Source: Fulvivirgaceae bacterium JP3-4
GTDB taxonomy: Bacteria; Bacteroidota; Bacteroidia; Cytophagales; Cyclobacteriaceae
Length of the DNA: 64,000 bases
NCBI GenBank assembly: GCA_029309925.1
Contig: JARKND010000004.1
Location: 868,001-932,000, forward strand
Reading direction: 5' to 3'
The notes beneath the pieces were generated by a model. The model was not told where the DNA came from. It ran no database searches and saw nothing but the letters and a program-made list of their open reading frames with translations. Positions 42,829-52,126 of the stretch are shown here, piece after piece; the first letter of the stretch is position 1; each line of letters opens with the position of its first letter. The translations under genes were made by a program, and so were the position numbers.

Positions 42829-43659
42829 ATGAGAACAATCACACTGACACTCGTCCTTACTTCCGTTTTAAATAGCACATTCTCGCAAACCGATGGTGAT
42901 ACATGGCAAAAAATTAAAGTTGAAAAGACTGGCACATTGATGTGTTTATGGAACGAGGCCTATGGAATCGTTTTTAAAGATGACAATGGGAAATTGCGCG
43001 GAGTCTGCATCGATATTCTTGAAGATTTCAGACTTTACCTCAAGCAGAAGTATGGAGTCGATCTGAAAGTTGAATACCGTGAGGAGAAATCATTTGCCAG
43101 ATTTCTGAGCATTGTGGGCAACAGCTCTACACTGTTGGGTGTCAGCACCGTTAGCGTTACCGAAGAGCGAAAAAACCGATTTCAGTTTTCTCCTTATTTT
43201 ATTCTCAACCCCAACGTCATTGTAACACACAAAGATGCCCCCAAACTCTCAACGCTGGCTGAAATACAAACTTTGTACAAGGGCTATTCAATGAAAGTAA
43301 TTGCGGGAAGCACGCATAAGGACATTGCTAACTCAATTAAAAAACGATATGCGCCTGCCCTTGTAGTAAGTGAGGGCGGAACAAGCCGAGACATCTTCAA
43401 TGAAATCAAAACAAACAAAACGCTCTTTACTATTGTTGACTTTGGTGAATACCTGGGCGCCCATAAGAACAAATTTCCAATTTCACGTCAACCGGCAAAC
43501 CTCGGCACAGACGATAAGCTTGCGTTTATCATGGGAAAGCGCTCAGACTGGGAGCCGTTGTGGCGGGAATTTCTGACGGATGAATACCGCAGAAGTCCCG
43601 GATATCGAAAAATCATCTCCGAAAATCTCGGCCTCGCTTACCTCGGCATGATTAAATAG
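42829..43659 (+). CDS. lone periplasmic solute-binding protein, family 3
   Basis: 276 residues from ATG 42829. The signal is 'TLTLVLTSVLNSTFSQ'. 'GTLMCLWNEAYGIVFKDDNG' and 'RGVCIDILEDFRLYLKQ' with 'GVSTVSVTEERKNRFQFSP' form lobe 1 of the SBP_bac_3 fold; 'SMKVIAGSTHKDIANSI' begins lobe 2. These proteins bind amino acids or related ligands. No ABC permease or ATPase is beside it, so it may be a sensor, a chemotaxis-like partner or a decayed transporter part. Confidence 0.85.
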   Translation: MRTITLTLVLTSVLNSTFSQTDGDTWQKIKVEKTGTLMCLWNEAYGIVFKDDNGKLRGVCIDILEDFRLYLKQKYGVDLKVEYREEKSFARFLSIVGNSSTLLGVSTVSVTEERKNRFQFSPYFILNPNVIVTHKDAPKLSTLAEIQTLYKGYSMKVIAGSTHKDIANSIKKRYAPALVVSEGGTSRDIFNEIKTNKTLFTIVDFGEYLGAHKNKFPISRQPANLGTDDKLAFIMGKRSDWEPLWREFLTDEYRRSPGYRKIISENLGLAYLGMIK

Positions 43660-43910
43660 CCGCTCACCGTTGTCACCTGCCTTTATTACACAGTGGAAGC
43701 GGTTTGGCAGTTTTATTAACGTTGCGCTGTGGATTCGTTTACGCCAATAGTCGAAGCAGCGCACGCATCATCCAGCGACAGTCATGGATTCATCCGCTTT
43801 AAAGTGAACTCGTAGATTTTTTTCCTGCCGCATTTCATATCGGCATTGCGTTAATATCTTAATTAATCGCCTTGAAGGCGAGATGATTAGATAACCAAAC
43901 AATAAATTGT

Positions 43911-44174
43911 ATGACTAGAACAAATAGTATTCTTCTTGCGGCACTCGGAGGTGCAGCATTAGCAGCATTGATCGCAAACTACCTTAGCACTGAAAAAGGT
44001 AGAGAGCTTCTCAACTCAGCATCTGACACACTTCAGGATCTGAAAACAAAAGCTACTGAGTATGCAAAAAATAACCTTGGCGACATCGTATCAGAAACTA
44101 CAAGAAACATCGGCAGTACAGTAAAAGATACACTCGTACAGAAGATGCAGAATCAGCCAGCAGGTCAGCAGTAA
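43911..44174 (+). CDS. YtxH-like small membrane-associated protein
   Basis: 87 residues. An N-terminal hydrophobic segment (~6-24, Gly/Ala rich) is followed by an amphipathic coiled helix ('STEKGRELLNSASDTLQDLK'), the YtxH/gas-vesicle-accessory-like pattern. These proteins associate with the membrane and are induced by general stress in other bacteria. A terminator follows. Its 5' region has an imperfect TCGCCTT/AAGGCGA inverted repeat at about 43867-43881. Confidence 0.75.
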   Translation: MTRTNSILLAALGGAALAALIANYLSTEKGRELLNSASDTLQDLKTKATEYAKNNLGDIVSETTRNIGSTVKDTLVQKMQNQPAGQQ

Positions 44175-44193
44175 TTGGACATCCAATAAAATG

Positions 44194-44218
44194 AAGGAGG
44201 CGAAAGTCTCCTTTTTTG
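44194..44218 (+). terminator. intrinsic terminator of the YtxH-like gene
   Basis: Stem AAGGAGGC with GTCTCCTT around a GAAA tetraloop, followed by TTTTTTG. It starts 20 bases past the stop codon. Confidence 0.85.
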
Positions 44219-44232
44219 TTTAAAAGAAGGGA

Positions 44233-44613
44233 TCATTCGGAGTAGAACTCGATCAACGAGCCAAAGTACATTCCATTCCAGCCATCAACGATCTCTTCAA
44301 AATCTTCGTCAGGGATGTTTGTATGCCGCAGTTCTACGCTCGTTCCCTCATTGTGCGGATGTAGCTTGATGGTGACTATAGACGGCTGTTCCTGATCTCC
44401 GAAATACCATTGCTGGACAATTTTTTTTCCCTCCTCGAACTCAAGATTCTTACCAACGATGCTTCCCTCCCATAGCGAGAACTCCGAACCCGCTTCTGCA
44501 GACATTGAAGCTTCCTCGCCCGACCACAGGTGTATCGTGTTCGGATTCGTCAGTGCCAGGTAGACATCTTCGGGTGGAGCAGGAATGATGTAGTATTTCT
44601 TAAAGTCTTTCAT
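44233..44613 (-). CDS. SRPBCC (AHSA1/START-like) protein
   Basis: 126 residues. It opens 'FKKYYIIPAPPEDVYLALTN' and continues 'TIHLWSGEEASMSAEAGSEF', the Bacteroidota START-like form of the SRPBCC fold, then 'FEEIVDGWNGMYFGSLIEF' as the C-terminal helix. It binds an unknown hydrophobic ligand. It is the second SRPBCC protein in this window (the first at 4504) but not a close copy. A TATCTTTG promoter lies five bases upstream, so the transcript is near leaderless. Confidence 0.85.
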   Translation of the reverse strand: MKDFKKYYIIPAPPEDVYLALTNPNTIHLWSGEEASMSAEAGSEFSLWEGSIVGKNLEFEEGKKIVQQWYFGDQEQPSIVTIKLHPHNEGTSVELRHTNIPDEDFEEIVDGWNGMYFGSLIEFYSE

Positions 44614-44617
44614 TGCT

Positions 44618-44625
44618 CAAAGATA
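44618..44625 (-). promoter_or_regulatory. -7 element (TATCTTTG) of the SRPBCC gene
   Basis: Exact TAnnTTTG match on the minus strand, ending four bases before ATG 44613. No TTG is seen at -33. Confidence 0.6.
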
Positions 44626-44645
44626 CAAGATAGTCATTAGTCATC

Positions 44646-44805
44646 AGTCACTGGTCACTGGTCATTGGGAGAAAAAAGAAAACGGGAATGAAGAAAGAGG
44701 AAGGGAAAAGAGAAAGTCTAAATGCGGAAAGTCACTTCGTCCACTGGTTTCATTTTCCTTTTTTCCTCTTTCCTCCCAATGACTGGTAACCAGTGACCAG
44801 TGACT
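44646..44805. repeat. long imperfect inverted repeat (intergenic stem-loop element)
   Basis: The left arm 44646-44671 reads AGTCACTGGTCACTGG then TCATTGGGAG. The right arm 44773-44805 is its reverse complement with seven extra bases. Both arms continue into purine-rich and pyrimidine-rich stretches that are also partly complementary, so the whole ~160 bases could fold into one long hairpin. The right arm contains an internal ACTGGT-A-ACCAGT palindrome. It lies between the SRPBCC start and the end of the ELWxxDGT gene. Confidence 0.8.
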
Positions 44806-44887
44806 AAAAAAGAAGAAGCCCGGAGGCGACCCAGGCGTTCTTCGTTCTCTAAAACCTAACTATGGACAGTATTGTGAGCGCTAGCAT

Positions 44888-47833
44888 TTAGCGCTTGATT
44901 ACTTTTTCTGTGTGTAATCGACCTGATCGGTTGATTTTCAAAATGTACATTCCGGTTTTCCAGTTGCTGCCGAAGCGATGCTCTACGTTACACGGCAGGC
45001 TGCGCATGCTTTCAACAGACATGCCTGACATCGTGTAAACTTCCACATCTGCAAATTCATTTTCTTCTCCGCTAACCGTCAGCGCAAAATCGCTCAGAAA
45101 AGGATTCGGTGACTGACGAACCATCGACTCCATGGATGTCAGGATCTCTGTTTCTCCATACGTCATAGCGGACAACGTTGGCTCGCAAGGCGCATCTCCA
45201 ATCTGATTGATGTTAAAACGATGAGGTTCGAGTCCGGCAGCATACTGATCTGCAGAAAAGATGAGATAGTTTCCGGTCGAGGCGAACTCTTTTTGTGTGT
45301 ATCTACCAAGAGAAGTTGGATAGGTACCACATTCCGTTCCATCGGATTTCCAGATCATGCCGTCACCGAGCATGAACAACACTTCATTGTTGATAATCTC
45401 ATGATCAATGGTGGGATAGAACAAAGTGCCTAAAGCATTCAGGAGTTTCGTTCCACTGGCTGTTCCGTTTGTAACCCACAGATCCACGGTACTGCGATCA
45501 TTATTACGGAATACGAACATTAGCATTTTTTCCTTTCCGATCGGGATCATTGACTGCACGGAATTCAGATTCGCAATTTTTCTTATGCCGGGCGCTGTTC
45601 CGTTAGTCTTAAAGAGCGACCAGGTACCGGAGGCATCCACTGCGCTGAAATAAAGTGAATCACGAAATGCAGTCATCGCAGCAATATCAAACTCATTGTA
45701 GTTATAGACTTTAAAACTTTCGTCATTAGGATTGAGGTCAGCAACCATGTAGGTGGACGCAGCACTTCCCTGCGTTCTCCACAACTCGTTTCCGTGAATT
45801 CCGTCATTCGCGATAAAGAAATGGGTGTTCTTAATCGTGGCTGACGATTTCATCCACGCTGGGTACGCAAATCCAGAACGGATCGTTTTATAACGATATG
45901 TTCCGGAGGTGGTCCCGTTTGAACGCCAGAGTTCCTCACCAGAATTCTCGGTTGCAACAGTAACAAGCAGTGTTGAGCCGAGTGCCACCGAGTTCGTTAC
46001 ATTATAAAAATCTTTGAGCATCGAGCGCTCATAGGTTTCAGTATTGATTTTCCACAATTCCCCATAAGCGTTGTTGTAGAAAAGATTTCCGCTAATAAGC
46101 TGCAGGTTGGTTGCAGCAAGAGAGCCTTCTTGCGCAACCGCGGATGTACCTCCTGGCGTTCCGTCCGTCTGCCAGATCTCGAGCGAGTTGTTGAATGAAA
46201 CATAGGCTTTGTTCCCGGCAGTTAATATTTGCTGAACACCAGCGTCAGCGTAGATGTTGTCAAGATGTATTGTTCCTTCAGGTGTTCCATCCGTCACATA
46301 GAGGTTTTCATTCCACCACAAATCCGATACAGAGAACAACACCTTCCCATTAACCGATGTGAAGTTTGCTGGGTTGCTTCCCTGTGTACCCTGATATGTA
46401 TCCACTGCAAGCTGACGTGTCTGATTGGTTTCAGGATTTGTTCTGAAGATGGTAAAACCTGTTGAGTAGTAATCCGCTCTCGTGGCGAAATAGAAAAAGT
46501 TTCCGGCAGCCGCCACCAACGGATAGTCATAATCATAGCCATCGATCGAAAGCTCATAAATAATTTGCGGTGCGGTTCCATCAGCGTTCATACGCGACAG
46601 CCCGTATGTATAGTAGTCTGATTCCGTATTAAAATAGAAGATCGAATTCCCGATCAGCGTGAATTGCGGACGAGGCTGGCCTATACCAGGACCGTGACAG
46701 GGTTCAACGACAACAGTTCCCTCCATTGTACCATCACTCTTCCAGATGTAATAGTTGTCACTCGCGTATGCTGTGTAAAAGAGGTAGTTATTGATGGCTT
46801 TGAAATTTCCCATCTTATGACTGAACACAACTTCACCATGGCTGCCTGCCGCTCCGGGAGTCATATCTTTCAGCAGGTACGTCCCGGCTTCTGTTCCATC
46901 GCTTCTCCAAAGCTCCTGACCGGAAATACCATCAGTCGCAGTGAAATATGCAACGCCATTCATACCGGTTGTGTTGTCAATGTTCGAGGCAGAGGTGCCA
47001 GCGCGAATATCTTTAACGAGCACGGTTCCTTCCGCGGTACCATCACTCTTCCACAGCTCGCGGCCGTGGATGGGATCCTGCGCTGAGAAGAAGAGTACAT
47101 CTCCCGCTGCCGCAAGTTTGTCAGGAGAGCTGCTCACCTTCGCTTCCGCGCGAATATCTTTTACGAGTGTGGTGCCGGCAGAAGTTCCGTCCGTTTTCCA
47201 AAGTTCGTATCCATGTGTACCATCGTTGGCCGCGAAGAACAGGATTCCATTTACATTCGTGAGATGCACCGGATTACTGCTTCCCGCTTTTGGGAAAATA
47301 TCTTTTACCAGGGAAGTTCCTGAAGCCGTGCCATTGCTCTTCCACACTTCCTTGCCATTTGTGCCGTTGTTTGCGATAAAGAACAGTGTTCCGTTTACAT
47401 CAATCAGGTTCTCAGGATTGCTCGCAGAACTTCCAGCGCGAATATCTTTCACTTGAACAGTGCCGGCTTCCGTGCCGTCACTCTTCCACAGTTCCAGCCC
47501 TGTCTTTCCATCATCAGCGCTGAAATAAAGTGCGGAGCCGATCAACCCCAGATTCCGAATCAGTGAAAAGCCTTTGATTTTGAAAGTTTCCTCCTGGCCG
47601 TTGATCACCTGGCTTGCATAAAGATTTTTCCCTTCGCTCACAAAGTAAAGTCGCTGCGGTCCGCCTGTTAGTGATGAATACTCGTTGTAATAGGTGTCCT
47701 CGTTCTGATTGATGTCGCGTAACATCTCTGACTGTGCGAAGACCTGGTTGACTGAGATAAGCAGTAAGACCGAAATGATCACATAAAGAACAGCATCAGT
47801 TTCGATCGGTGTCAGTGGTAGTTTTTTTTGCAT
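44888..47833 (-). CDS. ELWxxDGT-repeat protein exported by the type IX system
   Basis: 981 residues from ATG 47833; an ATG at 47875 would add 14 residues ahead of the signal segment. The signal/anchor is 'LYVIISVLLLISVNQVFAQ'. About fourteen propeller-like repeats carry 'ELWKSDGTEAGT', 'EVWKSNGTASGT', 'ELWKTDGTSAGT' and similar (ELWxxDGT). The C-terminal ~75 residues are a type-A T9SS sorting domain ('SPNPFLSDFALTVSG', 'VEVYTMSGMSVESM', 'GMYILKINRSG', 'EKVIKR'). The protein should be secreted and attached to the surface. Its function may be adhesion or motility, but no catalytic site is visible. The stop codon lies within a small hairpin (44877-44895). Confidence 0.9.
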   Translation of the reverse strand: MQKKLPLTPIETDAVLYVIISVLLLISVNQVFAQSEMLRDINQNEDTYYNEYSSLTGGPQRLYFVSEGKNLYASQVINGQEETFKIKGFSLIRNLGLIGSALYFSADDGKTGLELWKSDGTEAGTVQVKDIRAGSSASNPENLIDVNGTLFFIANNGTNGKEVWKSNGTASGTSLVKDIFPKAGSSNPVHLTNVNGILFFAANDGTHGYELWKTDGTSAGTTLVKDIRAEAKVSSSPDKLAAAGDVLFFSAQDPIHGRELWKSDGTAEGTVLVKDIRAGTSASNIDNTTGMNGVAYFTATDGISGQELWRSDGTEAGTYLLKDMTPGAAGSHGEVVFSHKMGNFKAINNYLFYTAYASDNYYIWKSDGTMEGTVVVEPCHGPGIGQPRPQFTLIGNSIFYFNTESDYYTYGLSRMNADGTAPQIIYELSIDGYDYDYPLVAAAGNFFYFATRADYYSTGFTIFRTNPETNQTRQLAVDTYQGTQGSNPANFTSVNGKVLFSVSDLWWNENLYVTDGTPEGTIHLDNIYADAGVQQILTAGNKAYVSFNNSLEIWQTDGTPGGTSAVAQEGSLAATNLQLISGNLFYNNAYGELWKINTETYERSMLKDFYNVTNSVALGSTLLVTVATENSGEELWRSNGTTSGTYRYKTIRSGFAYPAWMKSSATIKNTHFFIANDGIHGNELWRTQGSAASTYMVADLNPNDESFKVYNYNEFDIAAMTAFRDSLYFSAVDASGTWSLFKTNGTAPGIRKIANLNSVQSMIPIGKEKMLMFVFRNNDRSTVDLWVTNGTASGTKLLNALGTLFYPTIDHEIINNEVLFMLGDGMIWKSDGTECGTYPTSLGRYTQKEFASTGNYLIFSADQYAAGLEPHRFNINQIGDAPCEPTLSAMTYGETEILTSMESMVRQSPNPFLSDFALTVSGEENEFADVEVYTMSGMSVESMRSLPCNVEHRFGSNWKTGMYILKINRSGRLHTEKVIKR

Positions 47834-48119
47834 AGGGCTGAGTTTACACTTCACAAATCCTCCTCGCTCGTTCATACCTTATGGACGTCCGCTCCACGGA
47901 TTTGAATAATTGAAGCAGTGCTGCCACTTAAAAAAATGTCGTGCCACTTGCCATTGATCGGCTCCTAATGCATTTGATGATGATTAACGTTCATTAATCG
48001 TAGAAATCGGTAATCGAATCCGAAAGAGTGTAGTGCAGACGAGCGGGTTTTACTAACGAAAAGAAAGACCATCAGCCAGACTGAGAAACGGACGGTGATG
48101 TGCAACCACTCACGAACGT

Positions 48120-50846
48120 TCACGACTGGATAACCTTGACCTTAAAAGCGTCATTCAGAATTTTCGCGGCACTCTCCATATCGATACCTTCTCCAAGAAC
48201 GCCCTGAAACAAATCACCCGTCTCTTTCAATCTCGCCATAGCATTCTTCATCGTGAAATTTTGGATTCTTAGTCCTTTCTTCACTTCGCTCCAGTCCAAC
48301 GGCATGGATACTGGCGCGGCTGGTTTGGGCCGCAATGAGTATGGACCTGCGAGGGTTGCCTGTGGACGGTTCTGCAGAAAATCCAGGTACATCTTGCCGT
48401 TCCTGTCCGACACCTTGCGTTCGATGCTGGTGAATTTTGGGATCTGCGCGTTGACAACTTTTACGACTGCGCGCGCAAACTCTTTGGAGGCTTCATAGTC
48501 ATACTTCGCGCCAAGCGGGATGTAAATATGCAATCCTGTTGAACCGGAAGTTTTAGGGAATGAAGGTATCCCCAGGGCATCAAGCACTTCTTTTGTAACA
48601 TTCGCTGCTTCGATCACCTGCTCAAAAGTATTTTTCTTGTCGGGGTCGAGATCGATCACACACCAGTCTGGATGATCTGGCGACTGTGTCCGGCTGCTCC
48701 ACGGATTCATCTCAATACAACCAAGTGAGGCGATGTAGAGCAGACTCGCTTCATTCGTGCAAACCATGAAATGTTTTTTCCGCTGATCACCTTCGCTGTA
48801 GTATTCATAGGTTTCAATCCACGAAGGCACTTTTCCTGTAACATCTTTTTGATAAAAACTCTGGCCGTGAATTCCATTGGGGAATCGGTTCAGCGTCTGC
48901 GGACGATCTTTCATGTACGGGAGCATAAATGGCGTCACCTGGTAGTAATAGTTCAGCATGTCGCGTTTCGTGTACCCTTCATCAGGCCAGTAAACTTTGC
49001 TGAGATTCGGGAACTTCAGCTCATGTCCATCGATGTTGCGAACCTGCGTTTCGTCCTTTGGATTGAGAAAAGTTTTGCGCTCCTTCTCAACCTTCGTAAG
49101 GATCTTATTTTCAAAGTCATTTTTTTCAGCTGCCGGAGTGATCTCGTCAATTGCAACTGTCTCCTCGCGCTTCACCTGGCCTGGTGACTTGTCATCGCGC
49201 AATCCCCTGAATGACGGATGACGCATTCCACCGTCACCACCGACAGCGCGATAACTTACTTCAGCAACAAGTTCAGGTTTAAGCCACACAACTTTTGCTT
49301 TAGGGGGATTCGGACGAAAGCGTGACGGCTTGTTATAGTCAGGTACTTCCTTGAACGGACAATCCTTTGTCTGAAGCGGTTTCATTTTCTTCAGCAACTC
49401 GTCCTGCATCTTACTCGTAAAGCCAGTCCCCACGGGACCGATGAATACCAGTTCTTTGCCCTCGTAAACTCCCATGAGGAGTGCGCTGAATTTCTTCGTT
49501 GTATTTTCGTTTACAGTATATCCTGCGATGATTGCTTCCTGATGTCGTTCTGTTTTTACTTTGAGCCATTCCCGTGAGCGCACATCGGGCTTGTAAACGC
49601 TGTCCGCCTTCTTTCCGATAATGCCTTCCAGTTCCATTTTATCTGCGAGCGCAAAAAAATCTGTAGCGGATGTTTCAAAGGCTTCGCTTACGCGGATATT
49701 TCCTTCAGCCGGAATGATCTTCTTCAATAAGTTCTTTCGTTCAGCAAGCGACACATTCGTGAGGTCATAGCCATCCAGCCAGAGCAGATCAAACAGATAG
49801 TACACCAGTTCCCCATCGGCCTCGCTCCGCCACTCCTGGAGCGCGTTGAAGTCCGGCTTGCCCTTGTCATTCACCACGATGATCTCGCCATCGACCACTG
49901 CATTGATATTCCAGTTCGTTAGCGCCTCGTGTATCGGGTAAAATTTTTTATTGAAATCTTTATTGTTTCGCGAACGGATATCGACCTTCCCGTCACTGAT
50001 ATAACTAAGCGCGCGGAATCCGTCCCACTTCACTTCATACACCCATCCCTTCTCATCTACCGGCTTATCAACGAGTGTCGCCAGCATGGGCTTGATATCT
50101 GAAGGAATTTTAGATTTCTTTTTTCCCTTCACACCTTCGAGCAGCTCACCGGGCTTGATCCCGGTTTTTTTTGCGGAAGTTTTCGGTGTCATGGTTTTGC
50201 GGGCTGTTTTTTTCGCGGGGCTCTTCACCGAAGTTCGCGAAGTCCGGTTACTTTTCCACGTTCTTGTTTTCGGATCATCAGCAAGTTCTTCAATGGTCTT
50301 GCCGGAAACAACGGAAGTGTCTTGCAGAGTCACATCTTCTTCGGAGGCACTATCATCACGGTGCTTGATCAGCAGCCACGAATTCTCCTCACGTCCCTTC
50401 AATTTCACGATCGCGAACTCCCCGTTGAGCTTTTCCCCATGCAGGCGGATCTTCATGGATCCTTTGTGATAGTCGCGCGTCAGGATTTTTTCTTTATCGG
50501 CTTTCGTTGAGGCTTCCTCCACAGGTTCATACGTTCCCTGGTCCCATATAATCACCGTTCCTGCGCCATAATTACCTTCTGGGATATTACCCTCGAAGTC
50601 CTTATAATCAAACGGATGATCTTCCACATGCATGGCCAGGCGTTTGTCGGCAGGGTTCAATGACGGCCCCTTCGGAACAGCCCAGCTTAACAACACGCCC
50701 CGTAGTTCAAGTCTAAAATCGTAATGCAAACGCGAGGCTGCATGTTTCTGCACGACAAAGATCAAATCTTTCTTATTGCTCTTCCCTCCGGTCGGTTCAG
50801 GAGTTTCTTCAAAAGAGCGTTTCCGTTTGTATTCAGTTAGCGCCAT
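48120..50846 (-). CDS. ligD: multifunctional DNA ligase D
   Basis: 908 residues in the order phosphoesterase-ligase-polymerase. The 3'-phosphoesterase domain is at ~1-165 ('HAASRLHYDFRLE', 'EGNYGAGTVIIWDQG'). A basic, flexible linker (~195-250) is rich in Lys, Ser and Thr. The ATP-dependent ligase carries adenylated Lys273 in 'YEVKWDGFRAL', and 'EGIIGKKADS' is also present. The AEP primase-polymerase at ~605-905 has Asp732/Asp734 in 'VIDLDPDK' and 'KTSGSTGLHIYIPL'. It repairs double-strand breaks by non-homologous end joining with Ku; no Ku gene is in this window. Upstream lies a GC-rich inverted repeat. Confidence 0.95.
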   Translation of the reverse strand: MALTEYKRKRSFEETPEPTGGKSNKKDLIFVVQKHAASRLHYDFRLELRGVLLSWAVPKGPSLNPADKRLAMHVEDHPFDYKDFEGNIPEGNYGAGTVIIWDQGTYEPVEEASTKADKEKILTRDYHKGSMKIRLHGEKLNGEFAIVKLKGREENSWLLIKHRDDSASEEDVTLQDTSVVSGKTIEELADDPKTRTWKSNRTSRTSVKSPAKKTARKTMTPKTSAKKTGIKPGELLEGVKGKKKSKIPSDIKPMLATLVDKPVDEKGWVYEVKWDGFRALSYISDGKVDIRSRNNKDFNKKFYPIHEALTNWNINAVVDGEIIVVNDKGKPDFNALQEWRSEADGELVYYLFDLLWLDGYDLTNVSLAERKNLLKKIIPAEGNIRVSEAFETSATDFFALADKMELEGIIGKKADSVYKPDVRSREWLKVKTERHQEAIIAGYTVNENTTKKFSALLMGVYEGKELVFIGPVGTGFTSKMQDELLKKMKPLQTKDCPFKEVPDYNKPSRFRPNPPKAKVVWLKPELVAEVSYRAVGGDGGMRHPSFRGLRDDKSPGQVKREETVAIDEITPAAEKNDFENKILTKVEKERKTFLNPKDETQVRNIDGHELKFPNLSKVYWPDEGYTKRDMLNYYYQVTPFMLPYMKDRPQTLNRFPNGIHGQSFYQKDVTGKVPSWIETYEYYSEGDQRKKHFMVCTNEASLLYIASLGCIEMNPWSSRTQSPDHPDWCVIDLDPDKKNTFEQVIEAANVTKEVLDALGIPSFPKTSGSTGLHIYIPLGAKYDYEASKEFARAVVKVVNAQIPKFTSIERKVSDRNGKMYLDFLQNRPQATLAGPYSLRPKPAAPVSMPLDWSEVKKGLRIQNFTMKNAMARLKETGDLFQGVLGEGIDMESAAKILNDAFKVKVIQS

Positions 50847-50867
50847 GAAAGATTGCGTATAAACAAA

Positions 50868-50913
50868 ATGCCAGATCGGGAAATCGGGCGCCTGGCTCCC
50901 GGCCGTCTGGCAT
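50868..50913. repeat. inverted repeat in the ligD divergent region
   Basis: ATGCCAGA (50868-50875) and TCTGGCAT (50906-50913) are perfect inverted arms around a GC-rich loop that can also pair with itself. It lies just ahead of ligD, between it and the small gene at 50977; it may be a regulatory or REP-like element. Confidence 0.6.
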
Positions 50914-50976
50914 TGGCCCCCCGGCTCACTCCCGCTTCGGCATGACTTTATTACAATACTTGCTTAAATTGTTTAT

Positions 50977-51189
50977 ATGAAATCTCCGAAGGTGGCGATA
51001 TCGTTGGTGACGGCTGGACTGGTAATTTTCCTGTATTTGTGCAATTCACACTTGAATGTTCCCACGTTTTTTCTTGTGGGATTCCTCATTCTGTTGCAAA
51101 CCGGATTTTTGTGGATGGTTTACACGATTCTGAAGTTTGGAAAGCCATCCAATCATACGTTTGATGAAAAAATGTATGATGATAAGTGA
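50977..51189 (+). CDS. small two-helix membrane protein
   Basis: 70 residues, with two hydrophobic segments (~6-24 and ~29-50) and a hydrophilic C-terminus ('NHTFDEKMYDDK'). No family is recognised. Divergent from ligD. Confidence 0.6.
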   Translation: MKSPKVAISLVTAGLVIFLYLCNSHLNVPTFFLVGFLILLQTGFLWMVYTILKFGKPSNHTFDEKMYDDK

Positions 51190-51232
51190 CTCCGGGGGAA
51201 TTCTTAGGCCTTAATTTTTCGGGATAAACCGT

Positions 51233-51240
51233 TACTTTTG
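51233..51240 (+). promoter_or_regulatory. -7 element (TACTTTTG) of the gene at 51245
   Basis: Fits TAnnTTTG, four bases before the ATG at 51245, so the transcript would be leaderless. The -33 element is weak. Confidence 0.45.
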
Positions 51241-51244
51241 TTTC

Positions 51245-51463
51245 ATGGAGCGATGGCTTAATCTTATTGAAGAAACAAAAGAGCATTTCAGCGAGGGCGC
51301 ACGGTCTGTGCGGGCGTATACTAATGATAAAGTTTACGTGATCACCAAAGCCACCGAAACTGAATTTTGGGTTGCTTTAGAAGAACCTGGATTTCCAAAA
51401 ACGAAAACCACATCACTCGACAACTATTTCAAAGAAGTTTTTGGAATTGAAGCAAAGTATTAG
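51245..51463 (+). CDS. hypothetical small cytoplasmic protein
   Basis: 72 residues: 'MERWLNLIEETKEHFSEGAR', then beta-like 'DKVYVITKATETEFWVALEE', then 'SLDNYFKEVFGIEAKY'. It looks like a compact alpha-beta domain of unknown family. The promoter element just in front supports it as a real gene. Confidence 0.55.
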   Translation: MERWLNLIEETKEHFSEGARSVRAYTNDKVYVITKATETEFWVALEEPGFPKTKTTSLDNYFKEVFGIEAKY

Positions 51464-51646
51464 TTCTTCGAAGATTTTTTTTCAAAGCAAAGGCGCGCAG
51501 ACGCAAAACCACGAGCATTGATTCAACCGGAATCAATATTTATTGATCCCCAACCCGACCTTTAATTTGTTCAACGCACTTTCTTAAAAGTTCAAATCTT
51601 TTCGAATACCTTAGCGACTGCACGTCTTTGCGTTGAAAACCCAACT

Positions 51647-52126
51647 ATGAAATCTGCTACCGTTAACGAGCTTCGGAAAGAACTTAAAGAAGCCGATCCG
51701 GATATAGTTCGGGAGCTTTGTCTCAGACTCATCAAATACAAGAAAGAAAACAAGGAGCTCGCCACGTACGCGCTTTTTGAAGCGCATGACGAGCAGGCGT
51801 ACGTTACAAATGTTAACAATGAAATAGCCGAACTATTCAAAGACATACCACGCGGAGGCAATGCCTGGTATATTAAAAAGATCCTGCGCAAAATCCTGCG
51901 ATTCGCAAACAGGCAGATCAAATATTCAGGGAACAAAGTAAGTGAACTTGAAATCAGGGTCTTTTTCTGTGAGCAAATGAACGAAGCCCGCGTCCAGAAA
52001 AATAGCGGAACGGTCATTGGCAATATCTACGATCAGCAGATAAAAAAGATCACATCCATACTTGATTCACTTGAAGAGGACCTCCAGGCAGATTATTCGC
52101 AACAGGTTGAACGCCTCCTGCGCTAG
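51647..52126 (+). CDS. hypothetical helical cytoplasmic protein
   Basis: 159 residues, predicted almost wholly alpha-helical and rich in charged residues: 'ATVNELRKELKEADPDIVRE', 'YIKKILRKILRFANRQIKYS' and 'QIKKITSILDSLEEDLQADY'. No enzymatic motif is visible. A Lys/Arg-rich middle could bind nucleic acid or a protein partner (inference). Its stop codon abuts the stop of the membrane-protein gene with no gap, which shows tight packing. Confidence 0.65.
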   Translation: MKSATVNELRKELKEADPDIVRELCLRLIKYKKENKELATYALFEAHDEQAYVTNVNNEIAELFKDIPRGGNAWYIKKILRKILRFANRQIKYSGNKVSELEIRVFFCEQMNEARVQKNSGTVIGNIYDQQIKKITSILDSLEEDLQADYSQQVERLLR

